Below are positions 30,281-39,619 of a stretch of 64,000 nucleotides of DNA, in pieces (within the stretch, counting starts at the first letter, position 1; every line of letters starts with the position of its first letter). A program made the translations under genes and the position numbers. The DNA is from Bacteroidota bacterium (lineage in GTDB: Bacteria > Bacteroidota > Bacteroidia > Chitinophagales > Chitinophagaceae). The notes under the pieces were generated by a model that did no database searches, was not told the DNA's origin, and saw nothing but the letters and a program-made list of their open reading frames with translations. The stretch lies in the NCBI GenBank assembly GCA_016868455.1, contig VGGV01000001.1, positions 124,001-188,000 on the forward strand. Reading direction: 5' to 3'.

Positions 30281-30314
30281 CTGAGATTTCATCTCAGTCC
30301 GGCTCCTCAGAGCC
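30281..30314. repeat. Two adjacent small hairpins
   Basis: CTGAGAT-TTC-ATCTCAG (30281-30297) and GGCTC-CTCA-GAGCC (30301-30314). Confidence 0.5.
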
Positions 30315-30556
30315 GTCTTTAATAAGGCTTTTTGCCTTTGTTTGTCTTCAAAAGAATAAACGGCCTTTGTTGGTGTTGCGTCAGTCTTGTGAACAGCAAT
30401 TACACCGACAAACGAATAGAGGAAACCTTCACTCCGGCCGTCATGCCTCTGCCGATGCAGACAAATCCGGCAGATAAATTGCCTTTTTGTTAAGCCAGGA
30501 GAGCAAGGCGATTGACGAGCCTTTAAAACCGGTCAATTCAATCATTCCGGGGAAAT

Positions 30557-30586
30557 AAAAAACTCCGGAACTGTTCCGGAGTTTTA
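30557..30586. terminator. Bidirectional-looking Rho-independent terminator
   Basis: AAAAACTCCGGAACTGTTCCGGAGTTTT, near-perfect palindrome, just 3' of the minus-strand gene ending at 30603. Confidence 0.75.
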
Positions 30587-30602
30587 TTGCAAACGCATCT
30601 TT

Positions 30603-31322
30603 TTATTTTGAACTCAGATCAGCCCGGAAAAACAGCATTTCATTCCATCGTTTTTCCACGCATTCGGCATAATCTTCCAGCCAGCGGCTCTAGGCATCTT
30701 CGCCATAAATGGCATTGTATCTTTCATTAAAGGGTTTTCTGTAAGAGGGATCCAGTTCTTTCAGCCCGGCTTTCAGACGGGGAACAGTGGTGATCTGCGG
30801 CTCACCGGAGTTGATTGAATTGTAAACAGCCACAGTTTCATTACCGGCTTCCCATACTTTTTTCATCTTTCTGATCAGCGTATTCAGCTGAGCGATCATT
30901 CCGGGTTTAGGGTAGGTATGGGCAATAATAATCTTATCTGTATAATCCGTAAGCTGTACGGTGCTCATCTCTGCATTAAACTGGCTGTAAGATGATGTGC
31001 CTTCTCCGGTGGTAAGCGGGGCTACATTTTTGCTCCAGTCTAACTGATGCTACACGCTTATTTGGCCGCGGCCATCCATGGCATCCCAGCTGGTTGGGCC
31101 TTCTGTAACATGATAGGCGCCGGATTCAGGACCTGACTGTACTTCAAATACCCGCCATTTAACATCCCCTGTATGGTATTTCTGGGCATGTGCGGCAAGG
31201 GCTTTTTCAAATCCAACAATTTTGTCGGCTTTGGGTGTAACCCGGAATGTGCTGATGACATTTTTGTTTTGGCCTGCTGCCAATAACGGAGCAAGCATGA
31301 TGAAAAGAAAAATCTTTCTCAT
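30603..31322 (-). pseudogene. Exported protein gene with two in-frame TAG codons
   Basis: MRKIFLFIMLAPLLAAGQNKN...GRGQISV*HQLDWSKNVAPLTTGEGTSSYSQFNAEMSTVQLTDYTDKIIIAHTYPKPG...NAIYGEDA*SRWLEDYAECVEKRWNEMLFFRADLSSK*; TAG at 31050-31052 and 30690-30692, one continuous frame. Confidence 0.7.
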
Positions 31323-31576
31323 GTCTTAAGTTTTTGGTGGTTAATAAATGCAGGGGATTGTTAGAACAGGGCGGAAGAATATGTAATATAGAGATAAAAA
31401 CTAATGGAACAGTTTCTGCTTCCGTTTATTTTTTATTCTTTCACCAGGCAACAATCCGCAAAAGCCTGCTGCTGCCGCTTTATATAATTAAAAACTATGG
31501 CCATGTCATAAGCGTTTTACAAATCACCCTGCAATGCATTAGCAGATAATCTGTAACTTTCCTTAAATCGTTTACC

Positions 31577-33169
31577 ATGCGACGAACCGCTATATTGCTT
31601 TATTGTGTTTTTACGAACGTCTTGTTTGCTCAAAACCTGAAATCAGGCGGCCGGCTGAAACCGGAACAGGCTATTATGGATATCCGCCACTATACCGTGG
31701 CGCTGGAAGTTGATCCCGTGCAGAAGAAAATCAGCGGTTATACAGAAATTGATCTAAACCTGCTGAAACCATCGGCTGTTTTACTGTTCGATTTGTGGCA
31801 TGGGCTTACGGTCGGTAAAATTTGGGTAAACGGGAAGGAGCAGTTGTTTGAACATACCGGCGATGATTTGATACAAATATCAATGGCAAATACATTGCCT
31901 GAAGGAAAGGTAAAAGTAAAAATTGCCTATGGAGGCGCCCCCGGCGTGGCATCCCGGCCTCCCTGGGTAGGAGGGTTTCAATGGGAAAAGGATACAAAAG
32001 GCAATCCCTGGATATCCATCACCTGCCAGGGAGAGGGGTCCAAAATATATTTTCCCTGCAAAGACCATCCCAGCGATGAGCCCAATGAAGGGGCAGATAT
32101 GATCATCACCGTGCCCAAAGACCTGGTGGTAACGGCGCCGGGCCTGCTGCAAAAAGTAACTACAAAAAAAGATAAGGCGACCTATCACTGGAAAACAAAT
32201 TATACCATCAGCAACTACTGCATATTATTCAATGCCGGCAAATACAAAGTGGCCAAAAGAATGTATACAACGGTAAACGGAAACAAAGTGCCGATGGAAT
32301 ATTATGTGCTGGAAGAAAACGCTGACAAGGCAGAAAAACTGCTCGACCTGTTTGAACAGTCAAGCAAAATACTGGAAAAATATTTTGGAGAATACCCCTG
32401 GGTAAAGGAGCGTATTGCAGCCTGCGAAACGCCGCACCTGGGCATGGAGCACCAGACCAATATTGCCTATGGCAATAAATACCGTTATGAAAAGCTGGGA
32501 GGCAAAGATTTTGACTGGCTGCTGCACCATGAATACGGACATGAGTGGTGGGCCAATAAAGTAACCAACCGTGACTGGGCCCATATGTGGATACAGGAAG
32601 GAGTTTGTGTTTTTGGTGATGCCATGGCCACCCGGGAACTGGCCGGCGAAGAAGCTTATTTGAAACGTATGCAGCAAACAGCCAGAAGCACCCAGAACAG
32701 GTTCCCGGTGGTAAGGGGAGAAGAAGTGGATTCAGACAGCGCCTATCATGGCGACATTTACGGAAAGGGCGCCTTTTTCATGCATACTCTTCGTTATGTA
32801 ATGGGCGATGATATTTTCTTCCCCACGCTGATGAAACTGGCTACCGGCCCGCAATACACTTATGATAACACGGTGGTGACGGCAGATGTGGAAAAACTCT
32901 TCAGCGGGGCTTATGGCAAAAGTCTTCAGCCCCTGTTTCATCTTTTTCTGTATACCACGGACAAGCTGGAAATACATATCCGGCAAACCGGTGATGATAA
33001 GTACTATGTAAAATTTTTGAACCTGGATATGGCCATACCGCTGGATATTGTAACCGATGCAGGCAGAAAGCGGATGACAGTGGATAAAAAAGGGATCAGT
33101 ATAAACAGTAAAACACCGCCACAGGTTGACCCCGATGTTTTTTATCTGAAAAAACTGATCATAGAATAA
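31577..33169 (+). CDS. M1-family zinc metallopeptidase
   Basis: 530 aa; HLGMEHQTNIAYG (GxMEN-like) and LLHHEYGHEWWANKVT (HExxH). Confidence 0.88.
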   Translation: MRRTAILLYCVFTNVLFAQNLKSGGRLKPEQAIMDIRHYTVALEVDPVQKKISGYTEIDLNLLKPSAVLLFDLWHGLTVGKIWVNGKEQLFEHTGDDLIQISMANTLPEGKVKVKIAYGGAPGVASRPPWVGGFQWEKDTKGNPWISITCQGEGSKIYFPCKDHPSDEPNEGADMIITVPKDLVVTAPGLLQKVTTKKDKATYHWKTNYTISNYCILFNAGKYKVAKRMYTTVNGNKVPMEYYVLEENADKAEKLLDLFEQSSKILEKYFGEYPWVKERIAACETPHLGMEHQTNIAYGNKYRYEKLGGKDFDWLLHHEYGHEWWANKVTNRDWAHMWIQEGVCVFGDAMATRELAGEEAYLKRMQQTARSTQNRFPVVRGEEVDSDSAYHGDIYGKGAFFMHTLRYVMGDDIFFPTLMKLATGPQYTYDNTVVTADVEKLFSGAYGKSLQPLFHLFLYTTDKLEIHIRQTGDDKYYVKFLNLDMAIPLDIVTDAGRKRMTVDKKGISINSKTPPQVDPDVFYLKKLIIE

Positions 33170-33185
33170 CCAATATTGTACATTA

Positions 33186-33815
33186 TTATTTCTTCTTCAA
33201 TTCATCAGCCAGGTTGCTGAAGGTGTTGAAGGGTCCCTTTTCGGCAAAACTGTTGGCCAGCCAGGAAGGTAAACTGCCACCGGGATCCACTTCCAGTATA
33301 TAAACAATATGAAGGGTGCCGGCTGTGGGCATAGTTACTTTCCAGGAGGCTTTATAATGAGGAATTCTTTGCAGACCGGGAAATTCAGGCAGATAGCCCT
33401 TTTGGTGGCTGCCATTTATAGTCAGGAATTTCGGGAGGCTGTCAGTTTTTAACTGCATACGAATAATGACATCCCGGTTATCAAACGGAAAAGGCATGGG
33501 CGTTTTCGAGTAATAAATAAAGTCATACTGGCTGTTCTTTTTCAGTAACTGGCTCCGTTTGTTGTTGTAGATCCACTTGCTGAATCCGGATACATTGGTG
33601 AGCAGCGCAATCAGTTTTGTATAAGTGCCGCCATGGGTGCAATCCACTTTTACCGCTTTGAAGGATGACCCGCTTACTTCTGAAGTATATCCGTTGATGC
33701 CGTTCTTTGATTTTTGCAGTTTCCAGGCGTACTGTGCATTAGCCGAAATACCAAATAAGAAACAGGGAATAAGAAGAAAGGTCGTTATTGTACTGGAACG
33801 ATTTTTCATGGCCAT
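33186..33815 (-). CDS. START-like domain-containing exported protein
   Basis: 209 aa; signal peptide; FPFDNRDVIIRMQLKTD...HYKASWKVTMP pattern. Confidence 0.7.
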   Translation of the reverse strand: MAMKNRSSTITTFLLIPCFLFGISANAQYAWKLQKSKNGINGYTSEVSGSSFKAVKVDCTHGGTYTKLIALLTNVSGFSKWIYNNKRSQLLKKNSQYDFIYYSKTPMPFPFDNRDVIIRMQLKTDSLPKFLTINGSHQKGYLPEFPGLQRIPHYKASWKVTMPTAGTLHIVYILEVDPGGSLPSWLANSFAEKGPFNTFSNLADELKKK

Positions 33816-34074
33816 AGGCGAATATACGTTTTACAGGAACAGGGTGCGACGCTTGCAGGAGTTAAGTCCCCTCTTTTTGTTTTACTTAACAATTGAAATT
33901 ACTTCAGTAAATATAAATGGCGACAGGAAAATTCAGGTACTGATTCCTTAATAATTTTTCCCGAAAAACTTTTGATGAGGTTTTTCATGCATGCAGTTTG
34001 TAATTACGGCATGAAAAATTAATTGCTGATCTGCCGGTTTTTCATAAAAGAGTTAATAAGGCAGCCTTTTGAAT

Positions 34075-34887
34075 TCACCAGCCATTATCCGGAATGGCCA
34101 GCAGCGGAATATTGGTGTGGTAAGACATTTTCTTTGTCATGCTGCTGTTGAAGATGCTGCCTATCAGGGTTCGCTTATGCGTCAGCATCACCAGCATTTC
34201 AATCTGGTTGCTGTCAATCCAGTTTTGCAGGCTTTCCCTGAAACGGCGGCCCGCCAGGTGCACCGCATGAATTTCCGTTCCGGGATATTTTTCTTTCAGT
34301 GAATCCCTGAATGCAGCAATCTTTTTTTCATGTTCTCCGAAATCTTCCACATAATCGTCGTCGGTATCAGTAAATACGGTTACCTGGATGGAAGAAGCAA
34401 ACAGGGCGGCAATGGTGATAACAGGTTTCAATATTCTGTCCGGCACATTGAATTTATTGACGGCCAGTAATATTTTACCCGGAACCTTCCAGTTGCTGAG
34501 CAGCGGGATGGCCAGTACCGGTACCGGGCTTTTACCGATAACAAGACCGGTGCGGCTGCCATAAATCTTTTCTTTCATTCCTGAACTGCCCATCGTACCC
34601 ATTACCACCAGGTGGGGTCTGAACTTTTCAATTGCATCAAGGATACTGTTCACCGATGAATCGGCAAAAACTTCGGTATGGATCCTTACCGCTTCGGTTT
34701 CAGCAATACTTTTTCGAAGCAGCTCCAGTTTTTCTTTTGCTGCGGCCATGGCTTCCTGTTGCTGGTAAGCCTCTACGGCATGTATCAGCGTTATATCTGC
34801 TTTAGCTGCCCTGGCCAGTTGCACGGCATAGTTCAGGGCCTTGCTGGCATTGGGTGAAAAATCGGTGGGTACCAGTATCCGTTTCAT
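34075..34887 (-). CDS. Universal stress protein, tandem UspA domains
   Basis: MKRILVPTDFSPNASKALNYAVQLARAAKADITLIHAVE; VVMGTMGSSGMKEKIYGSRTGLVIGKSPVPVLAIP. Confidence 0.9.
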   Translation of the reverse strand: MKRILVPTDFSPNASKALNYAVQLARAAKADITLIHAVEAYQQQEAMAAAKEKLELLRKSIAETEAVRIHTEVFADSSVNSILDAIEKFRPHLVVMGTMGSSGMKEKIYGSRTGLVIGKSPVPVLAIPLLSNWKVPGKILLAVNKFNVPDRILKPVITIAALFASSIQVTVFTDTDDDYVEDFGEHEKKIAAFRDSLKEKYPGTEIHAVHLAGRRFRESLQNWIDSNQIEMLVMLTHKRTLIGSIFNSSMTKKMSYHTNIPLLAIPDNGW

Positions 34888-35023
34888 TTTTTAGTGTTTT
34901 CAAAGTAAAAGAAGTAACAGTTCGGGGTTCTTGTTTTGACTTTAATCAGCAGCAAGGCTGATTTTTCGACTTTTTGGAGCTATATATCCCGATAAAAAGG
35001 ATATTTAGTACTAAATCAGGTAT

Positions 35024-35296
35024 ATGCAATTCATGGTCATCGAAAAATTTCACCCCGGCAAAGTACAGGAGCTGTACCGCCGCTTTGAGGAAAAAGGCAG
35101 GATGCTGCCGGATGGGGTAATGTACATTAATAGCTGGATCAACGAAGATGTGACCATTTGCTGGCAGGTTATGGAAGCTGCATCAGCAGAAAAATTACAG
35201 GAATGGATAAACAAATGGAATGACCTGGCGGATTTTGAAGTGGTGCCCGTGATTTCGTCTGCACAAGGCAAAGAAAAAGTTCTTTCAGGAACATAG
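35024..35296 (+). CDS. DUF3303-like small protein
   Basis: 90 aa MQFMVIEKFHPGKVQELYRRFEEKGRMLPDGVMYINSWINEDVTICWQVMEA. Confidence 0.65.
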   Translation: MQFMVIEKFHPGKVQELYRRFEEKGRMLPDGVMYINSWINEDVTICWQVMEAASAEKLQEWINKWNDLADFEVVPVISSAQGKEKVLSGT

Positions 35297-35334
35297 CATA
35301 AAGATTTATTTTTACGATCTCAAATATTCAACGT

Positions 35335-35685
35335 ATGAAATTATTTATTCTTCTTCTTGTGAGTTCCTTCCTGTACTGTACAGCCGGTGCCCAATCCAAA
35401 ATCTCTGTTCCTGACAACTCCAAAAAGAAGGACACGGCAGAAGCTTCCTGCGGGCAGTGCCAGTTTAAAATGCAGGGCAAAGGTTGTAACCTTGCCGTAC
35501 GCATCAATGGCAAATCCTATTTTGTTGACGGCACCACCATTGACGACCATGGCGATGCCCATGCAGATGATGGTTTTTGCGAAGCCATCCGCAAAGCAGA
35601 AGTGCAGGGCGAAGTGGTGAACAACCGGTTTAAAGCCACTTACTTCAAACTATTACCTGTTGCAAAGGCCAAACCTGCCCAATAA
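35335..35685 (+). CDS. DUF6370-like small secreted protein
   Basis: Signal peptide + SCGQCQFKMQGKGCNLAVRINGKSYFVDG...FCEAIRKAEVQGEV. Confidence 0.65.
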   Translation: MKLFILLLVSSFLYCTAGAQSKISVPDNSKKKDTAEASCGQCQFKMQGKGCNLAVRINGKSYFVDGTTIDDHGDAHADDGFCEAIRKAEVQGEVVNNRFKATYFKLLPVAKAKPAQ

Positions 35686-35752
35686 GATGTTTTGGATTTA
35701 TTGGGCAATTATCGTAACCTTTCCCTTTTAAAACCTCTTAAACCAAAACAAC

Positions 35753-35965
35753 ATGAGAAAGACCTTTGGTAAGATCCTTGCTGGTGTAATAATGCTTTCT
35801 CTTGTAGCAGCTGCCTGCAACAACAAGAAGGATAAAAAATAAGAACCCGCCAAGGAAGATACCACCATCAAAACAGAACCCACGCCTGCTATTCCTGATA
35901 CCACCCAGATGGACAAGGATACAGGAGATGTGCGCCCGGTTGATCCGAATAAGCCTGGCGAGTAA
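35753..35965 (+). pseudogene. Small lipoprotein with in-frame TAA
   Basis: MRKTFGKILAGVIMLSLVAAACNNKKDKK*EPAKEDTTIKTEPTPAIPDTTQMDKDTGDVRPVDPNKPGE*; TAA 35840-35842, same frame continues for 40 codons. Confidence 0.55.
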
Positions 35966-36021
35966 TGTTGCTGCTCTGAAAATCTGATTTCACCCGTCTT
36001 TATTTTCAGAGGCGGGTGATT

Positions 36022-36511
36022 TTATTCTCCGGAACTTTTTTCCAACTGTACTTTGGCCAGTTCCTTACGGTGTGTGCGGCTGTGGATGAGTTTGTGTATC
36101 ATCCAGTGCTCCAGCCGGTGATGGGCGGGAATAAGTATGGCAGCAAGACCCACAAAAATTAAAATCTCGTAAACCGGAGTATGATTGGTAAGCCGGGCCA
36201 CGGTCGGATGAAGAAGCAGGGTGAGGTACTCAAACAGGAAGAGCAGGGAAAGCACACCGAGCAACCGAATCAGTTTCAACGGCACGGCAATACGGCTCAG
36301 GAATAAAGTAAAGAGAAAAAAACCGGGGATAAAGATGGCAATGAGGAGCATCTGCAATTGCTGAAACCTCTTTTCCCGCTGGATAGCCCTTTCTTCCTCC
36401 AGTTCCAGTTGCTGGAAATTATTTGTGATTCTCTTATTTTATCCCTGCTGTTAACCGAATCGTTCAGCCCCCGCATATAATTCACATAAGAAAAAGCGCT
36501 GCAGTAAAAAT
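36022..36511 (-). pseudogene. C-terminal fragment of TPR-type signalling membrane protein, frameshifted
   Basis: HFYCSAFSYVNYMRGLNDSVNSRDKIRESQ joins NNFQQLELEEERAIQREKRFQQLQMLLIAIFIPGFFLFTLFL... only by adding one A to the AAA run at 36422-36424; no upstream TPR region. Confidence 0.55.
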
Positions 36512-37113
36512 GCTGAAGCTCCGTGACCTCGGATTCCGTGCATGTGAAGGTTATTACAGCCAGCACGAATGCCAGCACCTGGCCCTGCAGCATTACCGAA
36601 ATGCAGCCAAAGGATGGGATGACGGAAGTGCACCGCGACATGATCCTGTGGGCCGACATTGTACTGGTGAGCACCCCCATCCGGTGGGGCAATCCTTCTT
36701 CGCTGTATTTTAAAATGGCAGAGCGGCTAAACTGTGTGCAGAACCAGATTACTATCAGGGACCGGGTACTGATAAAAAACAAAGTGGCTTCTTTCATTAT
36801 CACCGGCGGACAGGATAACATTCAGCAGGTGGCAGGGCAAATGATGATGTTTTTTACCGATCTCGGATATACGTTTCCCCCTTTTAGTTTTTTGGGGTGG
36901 AGCCGGGGATGGACAGCCGAAGACATGGACAAAAACATCCTTCAGTTCAAAAAAAGCGAATACATCCGGCGAACCGTAAAAGAAATTGTAGATAACTGCT
37001 TGGAAACGCTGACCAACATCAAACATATTCATACAGAAAATATTAAAGCGCTCAAACCCCACCGCGAAGATTCATTTACCGCAGGCATGCTTAACCCGGA
37101 TATGAATGTATGA
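36495..37113 (+). pseudogene. NAD(P)H-dependent FMN reductase/flavodoxin-like gene, 5'-truncated and frameshifted
   Basis: KLRDLGFRACEGYYSQHEC joins STWPCSITEMQPKDGMTEVHRDMILWADIVLVSTPIRWGNPSSLYFKMAERL if one C is removed at 36572-36573; N-terminal FMN-binding segment absent. Confidence 0.65.
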
Positions 37114-37202
37114 TTGCCAATTTATACTTAGCTTTAAAGATTGCAGGCAACCATTGCACACCCAATTTGGGTCTATAAAGCATTACCACACAAACCAGGC
37201 GC

Positions 37203-38315
37203 ATGAAAACGATTATTCAGGCTTTTATTCCGCTTATGCTTGCAGGATTTGTACTTCCCGGTGAGGATTGCAGCACATCCCGGCCGCACACCACCCGGCA
37301 TGACGGGCCCTATGTGCTATACAAAGACAACAAGGTTTTTGTAAAATATATCAACGACGATCACGGCGTTAAAAAAGTGCAGGCCGACAGCCTGCCCCTT
37401 GCTCAAAAAGCTGCGCTGACACTGCAGGTAGCCACGGATGATCCGGCAAAAATGTTTATCGTTAAGCTGAAATCTGAGCTGTCAATTGAAAAGACGGATT
37501 ATTCCGGTGCATCTAAGCTGTACATCCTGTCTGATATCGATGGAAATTTTAGCGCATTTAAAAAGCTGCTGCTCGCCGGCGGCATTATTGATGCCGGTTT
37601 CAACTGGACATTCGGCAACGGCCATCTTGTCCTTACCGGAGATTTTGTGGACCGCGGTTCACAGGTAAATGAAGTACTCTGGCTTATCTATTCGCTGGAG
37701 GACAAGGCCAAAGCTGCCGGCGGTTATGTGCATTACATTCTTGGCAACCACGAGATCATGAATATGAACGGCGATCTTCGTTATGTTCATCCTAAATATA
37801 TGGAAAGCGCCGGGCTGCTCAATGAAGGATTCACTTCACTATACGGTGAAAACTCAGAACTGGGCCGCTGGCTGCGTACCAAAAATGTAATGGAAAAGAT
37901 CAATGATATCCTTTTTGTTCATGGCGGAATATCAGCTCCGGTTAACAGGAAGGAATTTTCCGCAAGCAAGCTGAACAAACTGGTAAGACCGCATTATGCG
38001 GACAGCCTGATGGAATTCAAAGACCCTTTTCTTGATACTTTATACAGCGACCTGGGACCTTTCTGGTACAGGGGTTATTATAAAACCAATCCTTCTTCAG
38101 AGGCCGGTACGGTTGACAGCACCCTCAGGTTTTACAGGGTGAAGAAAATTGCCACGGGCCATACTGTTATTGCCGATACCATCAGTGCCGTATTTGACGG
38201 CAAGGTTATCAATACAGATGTGCACCACGTAAAGGGACATTCAGAAGCCCTGCTGGTGGAAGACGGTAAATATTACCGGGTGCTTCCCTCCGGTGAAACG
38301 AAACAGTTGATGTAA
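37203..38315 (+). CDS. Secreted calcineurin-like metallophosphoesterase
   Basis: 370 aa; SDIDGNFSAFKKLL, LTGDFVDRGSQVNEVLWLIYSLE, YILGNHEIMNMNGDLRY, FVHGG. Confidence 0.88.
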   Translation: MKTIIQAFIPLMLAGFVLPGEDCSTSRPHTTRHDGPYVLYKDNKVFVKYINDDHGVKKVQADSLPLAQKAALTLQVATDDPAKMFIVKLKSELSIEKTDYSGASKLYILSDIDGNFSAFKKLLLAGGIIDAGFNWTFGNGHLVLTGDFVDRGSQVNEVLWLIYSLEDKAKAAGGYVHYILGNHEIMNMNGDLRYVHPKYMESAGLLNEGFTSLYGENSELGRWLRTKNVMEKINDILFVHGGISAPVNRKEFSASKLNKLVRPHYADSLMEFKDPFLDTLYSDLGPFWYRGYYKTNPSSEAGTVDSTLRFYRVKKIATGHTVIADTISAVFDGKVINTDVHHVKGHSEALLVEDGKYYRVLPSGETKQLM

Positions 38316-38522
38316 CATATCGTCTGATTCTACCGGGTGCCTATTAATTTTTACCCTAAAGGATATAAGATTAGCTGGATCTATCAGCATTTTTGCATGA
38401 ATACCCTTTGTTTAAAACTCAGGGATTATTTTTTTCCGGTTTCAAAACTTTGGCTAATTTGCTCTGAAAGATTTGACACGGACCGGCCGGGTTCGTTTAT
38501 TGAATAACTATTAAAACCAGCC

Positions 38523-39137
38523 ATGATGAGAAAGCTACTGATCTTTTTATTTACGGTAACCCTTTTTACTGCCTGCAACAACAACAAAGATGACCGCCGG
38601 GCAGAACGGGAAAGAGACGACTACCGCAGCCGTAACAAGGAGGAGGATGATAACAACAATGACCCGGGTCGGGAAGACAAATGGTCGTCCGGTGATATCA
38701 GCGCTTTTAACAGGGACTGCGAAGAAAGTATGGCCGAAGCTAATCTTGACAGGGAGCAGCTAGACCAGGTATGCTCCTGCCTGCTTGAAAAGTTTCAGGA
38801 CAGATACTCTTCTTATGCTGACTTGGAAGAAAACGCATCGGAAGATGAAGGGGAAAAAGCCGGAGAAGAATGTCTTGGAAATATTAGGAAGACTGGGGAT
38901 GATGATAACAATGGGGGCGGGGGGTGGACCCGTTCGGACCAACAGCAATGGATGGATGATTGTGAGTCATCAATAGGTTCAAAAATGAGCAAAGAAAACA
39001 GATACGATTATTGCTGGTGTGTAATGGAAAAACTCGAAAGAAGATATTCAAACTACGATAAGATGAACCGTGAAGGTACACAACAGGAAGGCATTGACCT
39101 TGGGATAGAATGTAAAGGGAAACTGGGACTTGAATAA
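38523..39137 (+). CDS. Lipoprotein with two Cys-rich repeats
   Basis: MMRKLLIFLFTVTLFTACNNNKDDRR lipobox; two W-x-C...C-x-C...C modules. Confidence 0.65.
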   Translation: MMRKLLIFLFTVTLFTACNNNKDDRRAERERDDYRSRNKEEDDNNNDPGREDKWSSGDISAFNRDCEESMAEANLDREQLDQVCSCLLEKFQDRYSSYADLEENASEDEGEKAGEECLGNIRKTGDDDNNGGGGWTRSDQQQWMDDCESSIGSKMSKENRYDYCWCVMEKLERRYSNYDKMNREGTQQEGIDLGIECKGKLGLE

Positions 39138-39173
39138 CACAATATTTTAACCACAATAAAAAAAACCAGCATT

Positions 39174-39509
39174 ATGAGAAAGCTACTGATCTTTTTACTT
39201 GCCGGAACCATTTTTACCGCCTGCAACAACAACAAAGACGACCGCCGTTCCGGCAGGGGCACCAACAACAACCGTGATGATAGATATAACAACGAAGAAG
39301 GATGGTCATCCCAGGTTGTAAGGGCATTTGTTGACAACTGTGTAGAGGAAGCAGAAAACGGATTTACCCCATCCGAGGCTTTGGATTACTGTGAGTGTAT
39401 GCAGAAAAAAATTGAAAGAATGTATCCGGATGCAAATGATTTGGAAAGCCTTGATATGGAATCTCCGCGGGTAAAGCAAATGATCGAAGATTGTGCACCC
39501 CGCCCCTAA
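39174..39509 (+). CDS. Paralogous lipoprotein with one Cys-rich repeat
   Basis: MRKLLIFLLAGTIFTACNNNKDDRR nearly identical leader to 38523 gene; one C...C-x-C...C module. Confidence 0.65.
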   Translation: MRKLLIFLLAGTIFTACNNNKDDRRSGRGTNNNRDDRYNNEEGWSSQVVRAFVDNCVEEAENGFTPSEALDYCECMQKKIERMYPDANDLESLDMESPRVKQMIEDCAPRP

Positions 39510-39589
39510 AGAACGGAACAGAATTTTGGATAAAGCCTGTATTCCGGCAATACAGGCTTTTGCTTTTAGGTTTTATCCCCTTTCACGCC

Positions 39590-39597
39590 TAAATTTG
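39590..39597 (+). promoter_or_regulatory. Putative Bacteroidota -7 element upstream of pdhB
   Basis: TAAATTTG matches TAnnTTTG; weak -33 (TTTTAG) about 20 bp upstream. Confidence 0.35.
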
Positions 39598-39619
39598 TGC
39601 CTCCTAAAAAAGGAAGCAA

